A stretch of DNA of 31,478 nt, taken from the IMG/VR virus record IMGVR_UViG_3300012988_000032, positions 1-31,478 of that record; one strand, written 5' to 3'. The DNA comes from a virus. A program made the translations under genes and the position numbers. The first letter of the stretch is position 1. Each line of letters starts with the position of its first letter. The notes below the pieces were generated by a model. The model was not told the origin of the DNA. It worked only from the letters and a program-made list of their open reading frames with translations, and made no database searches. Positions 1 to 9,300 of this stretch are shown here, one piece after another.

Positions 1-7
1 GTGCCAT
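1..7 (-). CDS. 5' end of a further leftward gene (partial)
   Basis: Only the start codon and the following GCA (Met-Ala) are inside the window; the rest lies beyond the left edge. The start is supported by a Shine-Dalgarno-like GGAG six bases upstream and by a late-promoter box about 42 bases upstream. The product cannot be identified. Its position after two fibre-like genes suggests another late structural gene. Confidence 0.55.
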
Positions 8-48
8 GTGAATCTCCATTCCTCAGGAAGATTGTTGTTAATGATGTG

Positions 49-57
49 ATATTTATT
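49..57 (-). promoter_or_regulatory. T4-type late promoter box (AATAAATA)
   Basis: The minus strand reads AATAAATAT here, close to the T4 late -10 element TATAAATA. It lies in the gap after the collagen-like gene and about 42 bases upstream of the truncated gene starting at position 7. Confidence 0.55.
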
Positions 58-67
58 CACTCTAAAG

Positions 68-2077
68 TTACTGGTTAGACCAAGTCACAACCAATTGACC
101 ATTGCTTGCACCAGTACCAATTGCTACATCGTACTGATTGTATCTCAAAACATTTGCTGCCTGGTTTCCAGGTGTGCCAGTTCCACCAGCACCACCAGCA
201 CCACCTGGTGATCCGTCATTACCAGTTCCACCACCAGTTCCTGGGTTTCCATTTGCACCTGCTGATCCAGCACTTCCGGCAGAACCAGTCTTGCTTGGCC
301 AGTTGGCTGGTGCTGAACCACCAGAGTTGCCTGATGTTGCACCTGATCCTGCGCCACCTGAAGCACCGGTGTTGCCACCTGAACCAGCTGATCCAGACTG
401 TCCTGGCCATGAGTTAGGAGCAGCACCACCTGAGTTACCACCTGTTGCACCGTTTCCGCCTGCACCTGGGTTACCAGAGTTTCCTGCGGCGCCAGCATTA
501 CCACCACCACCTGGTGTTCCGCCGCCACCGCCGCCACCGCCACCACCGGATGTAGCAAAGCCTTCGAATGCGAATGCTCCACCACCATCTCCACCATATC
601 CACCATTTGGATCACCAGCGAATCCACCTGCACCACCTGGGATTGATCCAATCAAATTACCAGATGCGCCGGAAGAACCTTCGCCGCCAGCATTTGGACC
701 AGCTGGGCCACCACCGCCACCTGGTGTTCCGCCAGCACTTCCACCGGTGCCACCTTCACCACGTGTGCCACCTGACCCACCATTTCCACCAACACCTGGG
801 TTGCCAGAATTACCAGATGCACCTGGGTTGCCAGCGTTGCCAGCGTTGCCAGCGGCTCCACCTGGGCCTGCGGCTCCATTAGATCCTGGGTTTCCTGGGT
901 TGCCAGATGAGCCAGCGCTTCCAGAATTACCAGCGGCGCCAGCATTACCTGCGGCTCCACCTGGTCCAGCCACGCCATTTGTTCCTGGGTTTCCTGGGTT
1001 GCCAGATGTTCCGTTATTTCCTGGGTTTCCAGGTGTTCCACCTGAACCAGCATTACCAGCTGATCCTGCGTTACCTGCGGCTCCACCTGGGAAGGTTACA
1101 TTTGTTGTACCATTGAATGTTGTTGAGTTACCACCAGCACCAGCTGATCCAGCTGATCCAGCTGATCCCGCAACACCTGGGTTGCCAGCATTTCCTGGGT
1201 TGCCAGATGTTCCAGAGTTTCCATTGTTTGCGCCGGTTCCTGCTGCACCATCAGCACCTGCACTGCCGGCATTACCAGCAACACCATCTTTACTGGTCCA
1301 TGTATTTGGGGCAGCACCACCTGAGTTACCAGATGTTGCACCAGATCCAGCAGACCCTGAATTTCCAGTGTTGCCAGCTGAACCACCGCTGCCAGGATTT
1401 CCGCCGCTGCCACCAGTGCCAGGGTTTCCTGCTGATCCAGAGTTTCCTGCACCACCATTTGTACCAGGGATACCTGGATTTCCATAAACTGGGTTAGCCA
1501 CAGAACCACCAAGGCCACCACGACCTGGGCCACTGTTTGTTGGGCCACTGGCATTAGGGGATGCACCACCTTGGCCACCATCACCACCACCACCATCACC
1601 ACTGAATCCATCCGCTGCTGATCCACCACCACCACCGCCGCCGAGGCCTGCTGATCCTGGGTTTCCTGGGTTACCAGCAGAACCACCTGGTCCACCAGCG
1701 CCTCCGCCACCATTAGATCCTGGGTTTCCTGGGTTGCCAGATGCGCCAGCTGATCCTGCGTTTCCTGCACCACCTGCGTTTCCGGCCGCACCGCCTGGTC
1801 CAGCAACACCATTTGTTCCTGGATTTCCAGGATTTCCAGATGAACCTGCATTACCAGAGTTGCCAGCTGCGCCAGCATTACCAGCAGAACCTGCTGTTCC
1901 GCCGTTTCCTACGACACCTGGGTTTCCTGGGTTGCCAGCATTACCAGGGGTTCCTGGGTTGCCACTTCCACCATAGCCAGTCACTATCACCCTCTTCACA
2001 TTGAAAGGGATCCTGATCTGGCCAGCAGAATTGAATGTTACTGTGGCAGGCTGGGCTCTTGCGGGCATTAATAGCAT
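68..2077 (-). CDS. Collagen-like glycine-rich fibre protein (669 aa)
   Basis: This is probably a virion fibre or adhesin; no defined family can be named beyond its glycine-rich, collagen-like character. The N-terminus (about residues 10-33) is a short beta-rich segment, TFNSAGQIRIPFNVKRVIVT, that resembles the opening of glycine-rich phage/bacterial surface domains. It is followed by long Gly-X-Y arrays with Asn common at X and Pro, Ala or Ser at Y. The first array runs about 39 triplets without a break. The arrays are interrupted by poly-Gly patches and by three related Trp-containing boxes. The last 30 residues (ANVLRYNQYDVAIGTG and following) return to an ordinary sequence ending LVVTWSNQ, so the repeats are capped at both ends. 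The first ATG (2075-2077) was chosen; a second in-frame ATG lies three codons later. A late-promoter box lies just upstream. The family suggests host-surface contact; that role is inferred. Confidence 0.8.
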   Translation of the reverse strand: MLLMPARAQPATVTFNSAGQIRIPFNVKRVIVTGYGGSGNPGTPGNAGNPGNPGVVGNGGTAGSAGNAGAAGNSGNAGSSGNPGNPGTNGVAGPGGAAGNAGGAGNAGSAGASGNPGNPGSNGGGGAGGPGGSAGNPGNPGSAGLGGGGGGGSAADGFSGDGGGGDGGQGGASPNASGPTNSGPGRGGLGGSVANPVYGNPGIPGTNGGAGNSGSAGNPGTGGSGGNPGSGGSAGNTGNSGSAGSGATSGNSGGAAPNTWTSKDGVAGNAGSAGADGAAGTGANNGNSGTSGNPGNAGNPGVAGSAGSAGSAGAGGNSTTFNGTTNVTFPGGAAGNAGSAGNAGSGGTPGNPGNNGTSGNPGNPGTNGVAGPGGAAGNAGAAGNSGSAGSSGNPGNPGSNGAAGPGGAAGNAGNAGNPGASGNSGNPGVGGNGGSGGTRGEGGTGGSAGGTPGGGGGPAGPNAGGEGSSGASGNLIGSIPGGAGGFAGDPNGGYGGDGGGAFAFEGFATSGGGGGGGGGGTPGGGGNAGAAGNSGNPGAGGNGATGGNSGGAAPNSWPGQSGSAGSGGNTGASGGAGSGATSGNSGGSAPANWPSKTGSAGSAGSAGANGNPGTGGGTGNDGSPGGAGGAGGTGTPGNQAANVLRYNQYDVAIGTGASNGQLVVTWSNQ
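287..447 (-). repeat. Two Trp-box repeats inside the collagen-like gene
   Basis: Two of three related boxes of the form SGNSGGxAPxxW interrupt the Gly-X-Y array here, at about 287-341 and 391-447. The third is at about 1286-1345. They share a preceding GAT and a following Ser/Lys-Gly-Ser-Ala-Gly return to triplets, so they look like copies of one element. Confidence 0.6.
850..1012 (-). repeat. Internal duplication, copy 2, of a collagen-like block
   Basis: The protein segment containing SGNPGNPGTNGVAGPGGAAG followed by GNAG recurs almost identically at about 1700-1846. Both copies then continue into another GNPGNPGSN segment. The DNA is similar as well as the protein, which points to duplication or recombination within the gene. 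Confidence 0.6.
1142..1168 (-). repeat. Three perfect tandem 9-bp repeats (AGCTGATCC)
   Basis: AGCTGATCC on the plus strand occurs three times head to tail with no mismatch. On the coding strand it encodes Gly-Ser-Ala triplets. Perfect tandem repeats inside a triplet-coded array are natural slippage points that change length without breaking the frame. Confidence 0.85.
1286..1345 (-). repeat. Third Trp-box repeat inside the collagen-like gene
   Basis: It encodes SGNSGGAAPNTW followed by TSKDG, homologous to the boxes at about 287-341 and 391-447. It again interrupts the Gly-X-Y register. Confidence 0.6.
1700..1846 (-). repeat. Internal duplication, copy 1, of a collagen-like block
   Basis: This is the N-terminal copy of the block repeated at about 850-1012; see that entry. 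The copies differ at a few Ala/Gly/Ser positions only. Confidence 0.6.
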
Positions 2078-2106
2078 GTTTCACTTACACCTATTGGAAC
2101 ATGGTA

Positions 2107-2115
2107 TTATTTAAT
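2107..2115 (-). promoter_or_regulatory. T4-type late promoter box (ATTAAATAA)
   Basis: The minus strand reads ATTAAATAATA at the end of the preceding gene, about 30 bases upstream of the collagen-like gene start at 2077. It shares the TAAATA core with the other late boxes in the window. Confidence 0.6.
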
Positions 2116-3251
2116 CAGATTGACACGTTTGCAAAGCTCTGACCACCAATGAACCTTACACCACCATCCATGGTCACAATCTGGAGAACATCCAACTTGT
2201 TGGCAGTGGTTGTTAGGACTGGAGTCTGGCTGTCAGACCAATTGACTGTATTCGTAAATGTCACAACATTTCCGCCGTTTGCTGACTGAACCAGGACTAG
2301 GGTCACGGTTGACACGTTCCCAGCTAGAGCAGCATTAGAGAAGGTCAGATTAGCGTTCGCAGCTAGTCTTAGACGATAATAGTTTGACAATCCCAAATCA
2401 ATGGTTGTGTTGCCAGTGATCGTTGTGTTTGTGAGATATTCTCTGTATGCTCTGAGAGTCGCATTCATCAACTGAGAGTTGGCATAGTTCTGGTCACCCT
2501 CAGTGGCACCGATGATCAACCAACCATTGGCATTGGCTGAATTGGCAGAAGCCTTCCAACGACCTGTGGTGTGATCAAATCTTAGCTCGGCATTACCTGA
2601 GCTTGGTCCACGAACGACGACAAACTGGCCAGTGCCATCAACAACAGCACCATATCTTACATAGATGGATGCATCTGATGTATATGAGGCACCTTCAGTG
2701 ACGAATGATCCAAGAACTGTTACGTTCCCAAGGATAGCATTGTTGGATGTTAGGATACCAACATATGCATTGGCTCTTACAATTAGGTCTTGGGTGGTTA
2801 GAACATTGGCAACGTTGACTGTGACGGCTGGGTCACTGAATAGAACATTGGCATGGCTGAAGTTTGTGTTGCCAGAAACATTCAACACATTCAATGTGGT
2901 GATGTTGTTTGACATCAAGTTCTTGGAGAAGACAGTGTTTGCTACATACACCAAAACGTTTGGTGATGTGAATGATGCTGAATCATTTGGACCAGTGATC
3001 AACAATGTTCCAGAAACAACGTTGCTGGAAGTCAATCTTTGTGATATGGATGCATTGCCTGATACAGAAAGGAGTGTGGCCAGTGTACCAGAGATAACAA
3101 CTGATCCATTGCTTAGGAATACGCTGCCTTCATCCTTAACATAGGTGGCATTCCTCAACTCATTGACACTGTTTGTGATGTTGTTGTGGGCAATTCTCCA
3201 CTCATCAAACGTGTTGGTTGTTACAATCAGTGATATGTTTGCGTTTGCCAC
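2115..3251 (-). CDS. Virion structural protein, tail-fibre-like (378 aa)
   Basis: The N-terminus MANANISLIVTTNTFDEWRI followed by an Asn-rich helix matches the opening I associate with fibre-like structural proteins of T4-like cyanophages; this is recognition by eye, not a search. The middle consists of repeating beta-strand units with SNN and GNV turns (about residues 45-190). The C-terminal third has the alternating strands of a fibre tip, ending in a DVLQIVTMDGGVRFIGGQSF segment typical of that group. The start is GTG (3249-3251), preceded by AAAGG at good spacing. It begins five bases after the stop of the 80-aa gene. It probably forms or attaches a fibre. Asn and Ala are unusually frequent. 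Confidence 0.65.
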   Translation of the reverse strand: MANANISLIVTTNTFDEWRIAHNNITNSVNELRNATYVKDEGSVFLSNGSVVISGTLATLLSVSGNASISQRLTSSNVVSGTLLITGPNDSASFTSPNVLVYVANTVFSKNLMSNNITTLNVLNVSGNTNFSHANVLFSDPAVTVNVANVLTTQDLIVRANAYVGILTSNNAILGNVTVLGSFVTEGASYTSDASIYVRYGAVVDGTGQFVVVRGPSSGNAELRFDHTTGRWKASANSANANGWLIIGATEGDQNYANSQLMNATLRAYREYLTNTTITGNTTIDLGLSNYYRLRLAANANLTFSNAALAGNVSTVTLVLVQSANGGNVVTFTNTVNWSDSQTPVLTTTANKLDVLQIVTMDGGVRFIGGQSFANVSI

Positions 3252-3256
3252 TTAAA

Positions 3257-3499
3257 TTACCTTTCAGCCAATGTCTTCAAGTATCCCAAGATCTGATCAT
3301 TGGTTGCTTGAATTTCCACAAGTTTCTGTTCTATGTTCTCAACCCTGGTATTTAGAGCCTTGTCTTTGTTAATCTTCGCCATCATCTGCTGGTGTCTTGC
3401 GATTGCACCAACATCAACATTCAAGATTGCCTTGCTCCTGACATCCTTGATTAGCTCTGGATGTTCATAGACCTTTGCAAATGCTGGTTCCACAATCAA
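3257..3499 (-). CDS. Small coiled-coil protein (80 aa)
   Basis: I do not recognise a family. The N-terminal half contains VYEHPELIKDVRSKAILNVD. The C-terminal half (about residues 36-80, QQMMAKINKDKALNTRVENI onward) has the heptad pattern of a parallel coiled coil. The start is TTG at 3497-3499, overlapping the upstream gene's TGA stop as TTGA, so translation is probably coupled. Its place between large peripheral baseplate proteins and a fibre protein suggests a structural connector or fibre-assembly role, which is inferred from context only. Confidence 0.6.
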   Translation of the reverse strand: MIVEPAFAKVYEHPELIKDVRSKAILNVDVGAIARHQQMMAKINKDKALNTRVENIEQKLVEIQATNDQILGYLKTLAER

Positions 3500-6342
3500 C
3501 CACCAGGAACAGCGATTGCTCTCATTGCCAAGACCTTTGGAACAACCGTTGGGTCATTGGCGAACAATACAATCTTCAAGGCGAAGGACTTGAACTTTCC
3601 ACCCAATGGGTAGGTGATTCCGTCTTCAGTGTATGCCAAGTTTCCACCTGGCAATCCATTTAGACCCAATGATGGAGAGTACTGCAATTCAACAGCTGAG
3701 ACCTGATCAACAGACTTGATGTCCTTGACCAATGACATACGAACCCATGGCTTGTCAGCGAAGTTCGCAGAGTCAGTTGAAGAAATGACCTTGTAGTACA
3801 TTTCAACGCTGGTGCCGAATGGACGTACAGCATTCAAGTATACACGCAAGTCAGAGGCATCAAATCCATCAGCCAAGGTGATCTTACGAGTGACATAACG
3901 GCTGAATCCATTACCACCAAAGTTGCTACCCTCACCAGCAACATATGCTGTTGCATTGGCTGGAGCTCCTGGTTCACTGATAACGATGGTTGGGTTGGAG
4001 TAATATCCAGAGCCAGTATTCAATACCGTGACGAATGGTACACTGTTTCCCTGTAGAACAACGACGTTACCAGTTGCCTGAGTACCCAATGGATCATCAG
4101 GCGCACTGAATGTAACAGTGATGTTGTTGGCATTGATGTGGTTGCCACCATCAGTGATGGTGATCATCTCACTATCAATCATGCCAGCGCCAATGACGTT
4201 ACCATAGGTGATCATTGACAAACGTTCTGCGTTGAACATTGGTGATACATCTGGATCATCAGAATCCATTGTAACCTGTACCTGGAAGCATCCACTGTTT
4301 CCTGGTAGTAGAACACGACGACGGTTCGCACCAGATGAAGATACAGTCAAGTCCTTACCAAAGGAGTGGAACTTGTCTGGGACGATTACCTGATAACCTG
4401 AGTCCTGAGCCAATGAGTTCAACAAGGTTGGGCGAATCTTGTATACAATGCTTGAGCTTGGGAAGATTACGTCTGAAGAGTGTAGGATCATCTCATCAAT
4501 TGGAACTGCTCTTTCAGTAGGAGTTACATTGAAAGTGAATGATACAGGTGAAGTATCAAATACGCACTTGTTGATGACAAACATCAAGTCTTGGTTCTGA
4601 TATGGTGTCCAAGTAGAACTGTTCTGTGAACGGAAGAAGCTTCCGCTGTTTGGCTGCTCACTGATACGACGCAAGGTTGAACCTGCTGTCAAATCATTCT
4701 GACCAAGCTCAGTGATGAACACTTCATAATCTGGAGACTCAGAGTAAACAAGGATTGCATACTCAGATGCTGGTAGCAAGTAGACTGGATCAGCGAAGCG
4801 GAACTTGGTTGAGGTTGTGTTGACAGCACTCAAGTCACCAATGTTGGCTCCATCTGGAACATCAGCAGTCTGTACCAATACCCAAGGGACAATTGCGGAA
4901 GCAATAACATTCTCAGTTGGGTAGCCATTCTCAGTTGTAACAATCTTGACTGTTACTGGGAACTTTGGGGAGTCAGCTGATGGCTTGTTCTTGAACCACA
5001 AATCAATGGATGAAACAAAGATACCATAGTTGGACTTTGGATCCTTTGGCTTTGGGGTGAAGAAAGTCTGAGCAACTGGATCAACCCTGAAGATCAAGCT
5101 TGATGCGGCTCCAAGCACACCACTGGAGATAGCTCCAGCCATTGTGTTTGCTGGTGCTGCACCTGATGAAATTACTGGTGGGGTTGAGCTTTCTTCTCTC
5201 TTTGATGGAGAAATCTGGTTGACAGGTGGAGCATTAACTGGGGCAGTGATCTGTGGCTGAACAATTGGGGTTGATCTTTCACCAAACCCAATGAATCCCT
5301 GTGCTACATACTTACCAGTTGCGACCATGGTTGAATCAGCATCATCTGGTAGGAAGGTGTCAGTGATCTTGAACTCACGCTCACCAGTCAAGAACTTAAC
5401 AGTCTGAGTTTCTGGGATGTTGAATACACCAGCAATCATACCATTATCATCTGGAGTTGGGTATCCAATGCTGTAGTAAGTGTTGCTCAATGGATATGGT
5501 GAGAAGGTATGATCAGTGTAGACAGCATTGCCAGTGACACTCAAGACATTACCAAGCTGACCCAAGCCAGTGCGGCTGGTCAAGAACATTACATTACCAA
5601 CAGCATCACTTGGTGCTGTACCAGAGATAATGATTGTGTTGGCATTTGGGGTGTTGACTGAACCAACGATACCACTGCGGTGAGTGTATGTGGTGGTCAA
5701 GAACTTGTTTGATACGTTATCAACAGAGGAAACACGTGAGCTTACTGGGAACTTGTCACCAGTTACAGTATTGGCTGCATAGATAACCTTGTTCTCACCT
5801 GACTTGAACAAGTATGCATCAGCATTTGCTGTGTTGTTAGCATTCAATGTTCCCTTGACTGGCTCAACAACAAGGACCTTGTCACTGCTGTTCCAATACC
5901 AAACCTTGCCGATGAATGTAGCATTGACTGAGGTTGGGTTTGTGTAGGTTGGGGTCTGGTAGATCAGGTCACCCAAAGCATAATCGCTCGCACCCAATAC
6001 GTTAGCGCCAACAGCATTGACATTGATTGAGATGTAATTCTCATTCAAGTAGATGGTGTTGTTTGGAGAGCAATCAATGACTGATGCCATTGCGTGGGTT
6101 GCATTGCAATATAGCTTCTCACCCTTGACATAACCCATTACAGTGTTGGCTGAATCGGTTACAATCACAGAGGCTTGCTGGACAAAGTTTGTCACCAACA
6201 CACTGTCAAAGTAGAAGAATGCGTCTCTACCTGGTCTTAGGTTGATGGCAGAAAACTCAACTTCCTTGCCTCTCATGTAAGGGACAACAGATTGGTCTAC
6301 AACTGCTGTGCCTACGTTTGTTGGGACTGATGCGTCACTCAT
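3496..6342 (-). CDS. Large virion structural protein (948 aa), DPxAQTFF type
   Basis: This is a peripheral baseplate or neck-fibre protein of the kind found next to DUF4815 proteins in T4-like environmental phages. After a beta-rich N-terminal half comes a Pro/Ser-rich linker (about residues 355-395). Then comes the segment FRVDPVAQTFFTPKPK with SSIDLWFKNKPSAD (about 418-450), a conserved feature I associate with these proteins. One GxGY beta-module (VLNTGSGYYSNP, about residues 770-782) lies near the C-terminus. The last 140 residues (YVTRKITLADGFDASDLRVY onward) form a separate domain. The ATG at 6340-6342 starts one base after the DUF4815 gene's stop. The function is inferred from context; no enzymatic motif was seen. 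Confidence 0.7.
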   Translation of the reverse strand: MSDASVPTNVGTAVVDQSVVPYMRGKEVEFSAINLRPGRDAFFYFDSVLVTNFVQQASVIVTDSANTVMGYVKGEKLYCNATHAMASVIDCSPNNTIYLNENYISINVNAVGANVLGASDYALGDLIYQTPTYTNPTSVNATFIGKVWYWNSSDKVLVVEPVKGTLNANNTANADAYLFKSGENKVIYAANTVTGDKFPVSSRVSSVDNVSNKFLTTTYTHRSGIVGSVNTPNANTIIISGTAPSDAVGNVMFLTSRTGLGQLGNVLSVTGNAVYTDHTFSPYPLSNTYYSIGYPTPDDNGMIAGVFNIPETQTVKFLTGEREFKITDTFLPDDADSTMVATGKYVAQGFIGFGERSTPIVQPQITAPVNAPPVNQISPSKREESSTPPVISSGAAPANTMAGAISSGVLGAASSLIFRVDPVAQTFFTPKPKDPKSNYGIFVSSIDLWFKNKPSADSPKFPVTVKIVTTENGYPTENVIASAIVPWVLVQTADVPDGANIGDLSAVNTTSTKFRFADPVYLLPASEYAILVYSESPDYEVFITELGQNDLTAGSTLRRISEQPNSGSFFRSQNSSTWTPYQNQDLMFVINKCVFDTSPVSFTFNVTPTERAVPIDEMILHSSDVIFPSSSIVYKIRPTLLNSLAQDSGYQVIVPDKFHSFGKDLTVSSSGANRRRVLLPGNSGCFQVQVTMDSDDPDVSPMFNAERLSMITYGNVIGAGMIDSEMITITDGGNHINANNITVTFSAPDDPLGTQATGNVVVLQGNSVPFVTVLNTGSGYYSNPTIVISEPGAPANATAYVAGEGSNFGGNGFSRYVTRKITLADGFDASDLRVYLNAVRPFGTSVEMYYKVISSTDSANFADKPWVRMSLVKDIKSVDQVSAVELQYSPSLGLNGLPGGNLAYTEDGITYPLGGKFKSFALKIVLFANDPTVVPKVLAMRAIAVPGG

Positions 6343-6343
6343 A

Positions 6344-9300
6344 TTACTTTAATGATCCTGTAAAGCTCACACCCTTGCCCTGTCTGACTGGTTGGAACAC
6401 GTCATTCAATGCAAGCTTGTTGTTGAATTTGACCTTTGCACCGCCACCTGCGGCCAATTGTATAGCATTACTTAGTGCTGCAGAGCCAGTGATGTTCTGG
6501 TCATACTTGTTGCTGCCAACGTGGCCAGTGAACTTGACATTGGAGACAACCTCACTGATATACCAGTTCTCACGACGAGTTGCACCATAGCCAGTTGGTT
6601 CAACAGTAACGTTGAAGCAAGATTCACCATTGGTAATGAATCCACCAATCATGCTCTGGGCATTGATGACCTTTCCATTTGGAAGAGTGATGTAGTAACC
6701 ATTAGGATTAGACAATGTGCTTCTGTTGAAGCAGTAGTTTTGTGAAACCTTAGTGGTGATTGCTGTCACTGAACCAGTGGCAGGTGCTGGGGATGGTGGA
6801 GGAGGTGAAGTCACAACCTGTGGCTGTACCAATGGCTCATTGGTGTTTGGTGGCACTGGTGGCACAACTGGGATTGGAGCAGGTGGTGGTGGAGGAGGAG
6901 GTGGCAACTCACGTGGAGGACCAACAATCTCTGGGAACACCAGACTGCTGTACCAGAAGTCTGTCTGTGGACGCATATCAACGTCACCACGGAACTGACC
7001 AAAGGCGAATGGCTGAACACTGATTGACTTGGTTGCTGTATTCTGTACAACAACTGGGATTTCAGTGAAGTTCATGGAATAGGTACGATCATTGACCTTG
7101 AATGGTCCAGTTGCACCCTGCATGATGAACTCATGTGGATGAACTTCACGATAAGGCATCAATGAACCTTCACCTAGATTACAGAACAAGTCTGGGTTGC
7201 CGTTGTCAGCAACACTGAAGTCTTCAAATGAGTCAGTGATGATACCATAAGCTTCCTTGGCAGTAGCACCATCCTGATATAGGATGCTCTGCTTGGAGGC
7301 TGCTGCATCCAACTCACTCAATGTGGTGTAATATTCTAGTTGCTCAACACGACGGTCGATTGAGCCAATATCACGCATGGTGTAACGCTTGTTCTCAACA
7401 TACATCAAGTTGATTTCATCAACTCTTGCGGTGTATGGAGGAACACCGAGATAATAAAGTACCATTGAATCCTGGCCAACATCAGGTGCCTTTGGATATG
7501 CAGCTGGTTCACCATTCAAAATCTTGAACTGCTTGTCACGAGTCAAGACCAATGCATCATAACGTGGTAGATAGAAGCTGTAAGTCAATGTCATTGGCTG
7601 GTCAGCTTGTGGAAGCTTCAAGCCATTGATTGTGAAGTCAGTCACATCAGCTGCAGTACCAATTGTTCTGGTTGGTCTGAAGTCAATTGCGTCACGTAGA
7701 GCAATGATTCCAAACTTCTCAGATGAGTAATATGCAATGGATCCATTGGCATAATCAGAGGCTGAGTATGAATCAGCGCTGAAGAAACCACTGGTTGCAT
7801 CATGTGAATAGTAGCGAACCTTGACAACAATCTGACCCGCTGGAACCTCAGCACCGTCTCTTAGGATGATGCTTGCGTGGTCATAGTAGTTGTCACGCTG
7901 CCCAGAGTCAAACAAATAACGATCAGTGATATCAACACCATTTGTGGTGTTTGGATACTGTGCAGTGTTGCCTGAGTCATAGATTGCAATGACATTGACA
8001 ACGTCAGGGATGTGCAAGCTCTGACGAGCACCAGGAGCTTTGGAGATGTCCCAAGTGCTGGTGAAGTAGACCAAACCATTTGCGGCATCGATCTTTGTGT
8101 TAGCTGCACCAGAAACTGCAACACCATTTGTTGGTGCATCAGTTGCAACCAATGAAGTGTCTTCTAGATCACCAATCAGAGTCTTTGTTCTTCTGAAGTT
8201 AATTTCAGCATCAGAGTCCCTAACATTCAATAGGATGTCAGCTAGGAAGCTGCCAGTGGTTGCGCAATCAATGACTACGTGTGTAGAGTCAATCTGGAAT
8301 ATAGCATTACCACCTGGATTTAGACCACGGTCAAATACTACAACTTGACCATTGGATAGGTTGCTTGACTGCTTATCACGCACAACAACCAAGAAGTTGT
8401 TACGAGCAGTGTTGTCTGGCAAGTATGAGTTGGTGAAACCAAAGGTGAAGGATTCAGAGCTATCCAATCCGGTACCAGTACCAACAGTGGTATTGCCTGT
8501 AGCAAATGATACGCTAGACAAAGTCTTGCGATTCATGAATGTTACATCAACAAAGCTGTTCTGGGCAATGTAGCCTTCTGGTAGAGGGAAGACCAACTTG
8601 TTCAATTCAGTGCTGAAAATGATTGTCTTACCAAAGATGTCCTTGCCACCTGCTGGAGCAATATCCATACATGGGTATAGTGCTGAGCTTGTGTTCTTGG
8701 CTCCGTAGACGTTTGCCAATGCGAATGAATTTGGAGTAACAACCAAGGACTCAATATCCTTGACACCAAAACCAATGGACAACTGTGATGAGGAATCAAT
8801 CAACTGAGTGAATGGACGATCAACCACAGCAATCTTAGTTGATTCATCATAGTCAACGATCGTACGAACATCACCAGATGAATTACCTGATAGGATTGTT
8901 ACTGGAACTTCAAGAATTCCATCATATGCTGGGAAGGTTGTTGGTAGTGGAATTGCTGAAGTATTAACAGCGACGCCTGTAGCATAGACAACAATTGGTG
9001 GTAGATCCACATCCAAGAGATAAACGTAATACTGATCATCGCCAGCATAGTCAAATGATCTAACCTTTGCTGTACCCATCTTTGTATTAGCATATGCGCC
9101 TGCGTGTGCTGTGTTGATGAATTGGGTTGGAACATAGTGAAGATCCATATCACCGAAGTTTCCAGTATCAAACCCTTCAACGTTTCCTGAGAACAAGTTC
9201 GCAGCGACGACGTAATTGCCATATTCCAATGACAAATCATAGTCAGATGAAGTGTTGGTTGTACGAGCCTTTGGAGCAGTCATCTTGACTGTTGAAATGG

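Noticed and set aside
138-1487. Long proline-rich open frame on the plus strand (449 codons)
   Set aside because: It is the antisense of the Gly-X-Y repeats: Gly codons GGN read backwards give Pro codons. There is no ribosome site or promoter, and the leftward frame has folded ends and a proper start.
68-2077. Repeated units that could suggest a CRISPR array or satellite
   Set aside because: The repeats are short multiples of nine bases that keep a protein frame, with no constant-length spacers and no palindromic repeat.
3346-3353. CTAAATAC on the minus strand inside the 80-aa gene as a late promoter
   Set aside because: It lies within a gene, lacks the final A of the shared core, and is about 95 bases from the next start.
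6753-6998. Glycine-rich plus-strand frame near 6.8 kb
   Set aside because: It is the antisense of the proline-rich linker in the DUF4815 protein.
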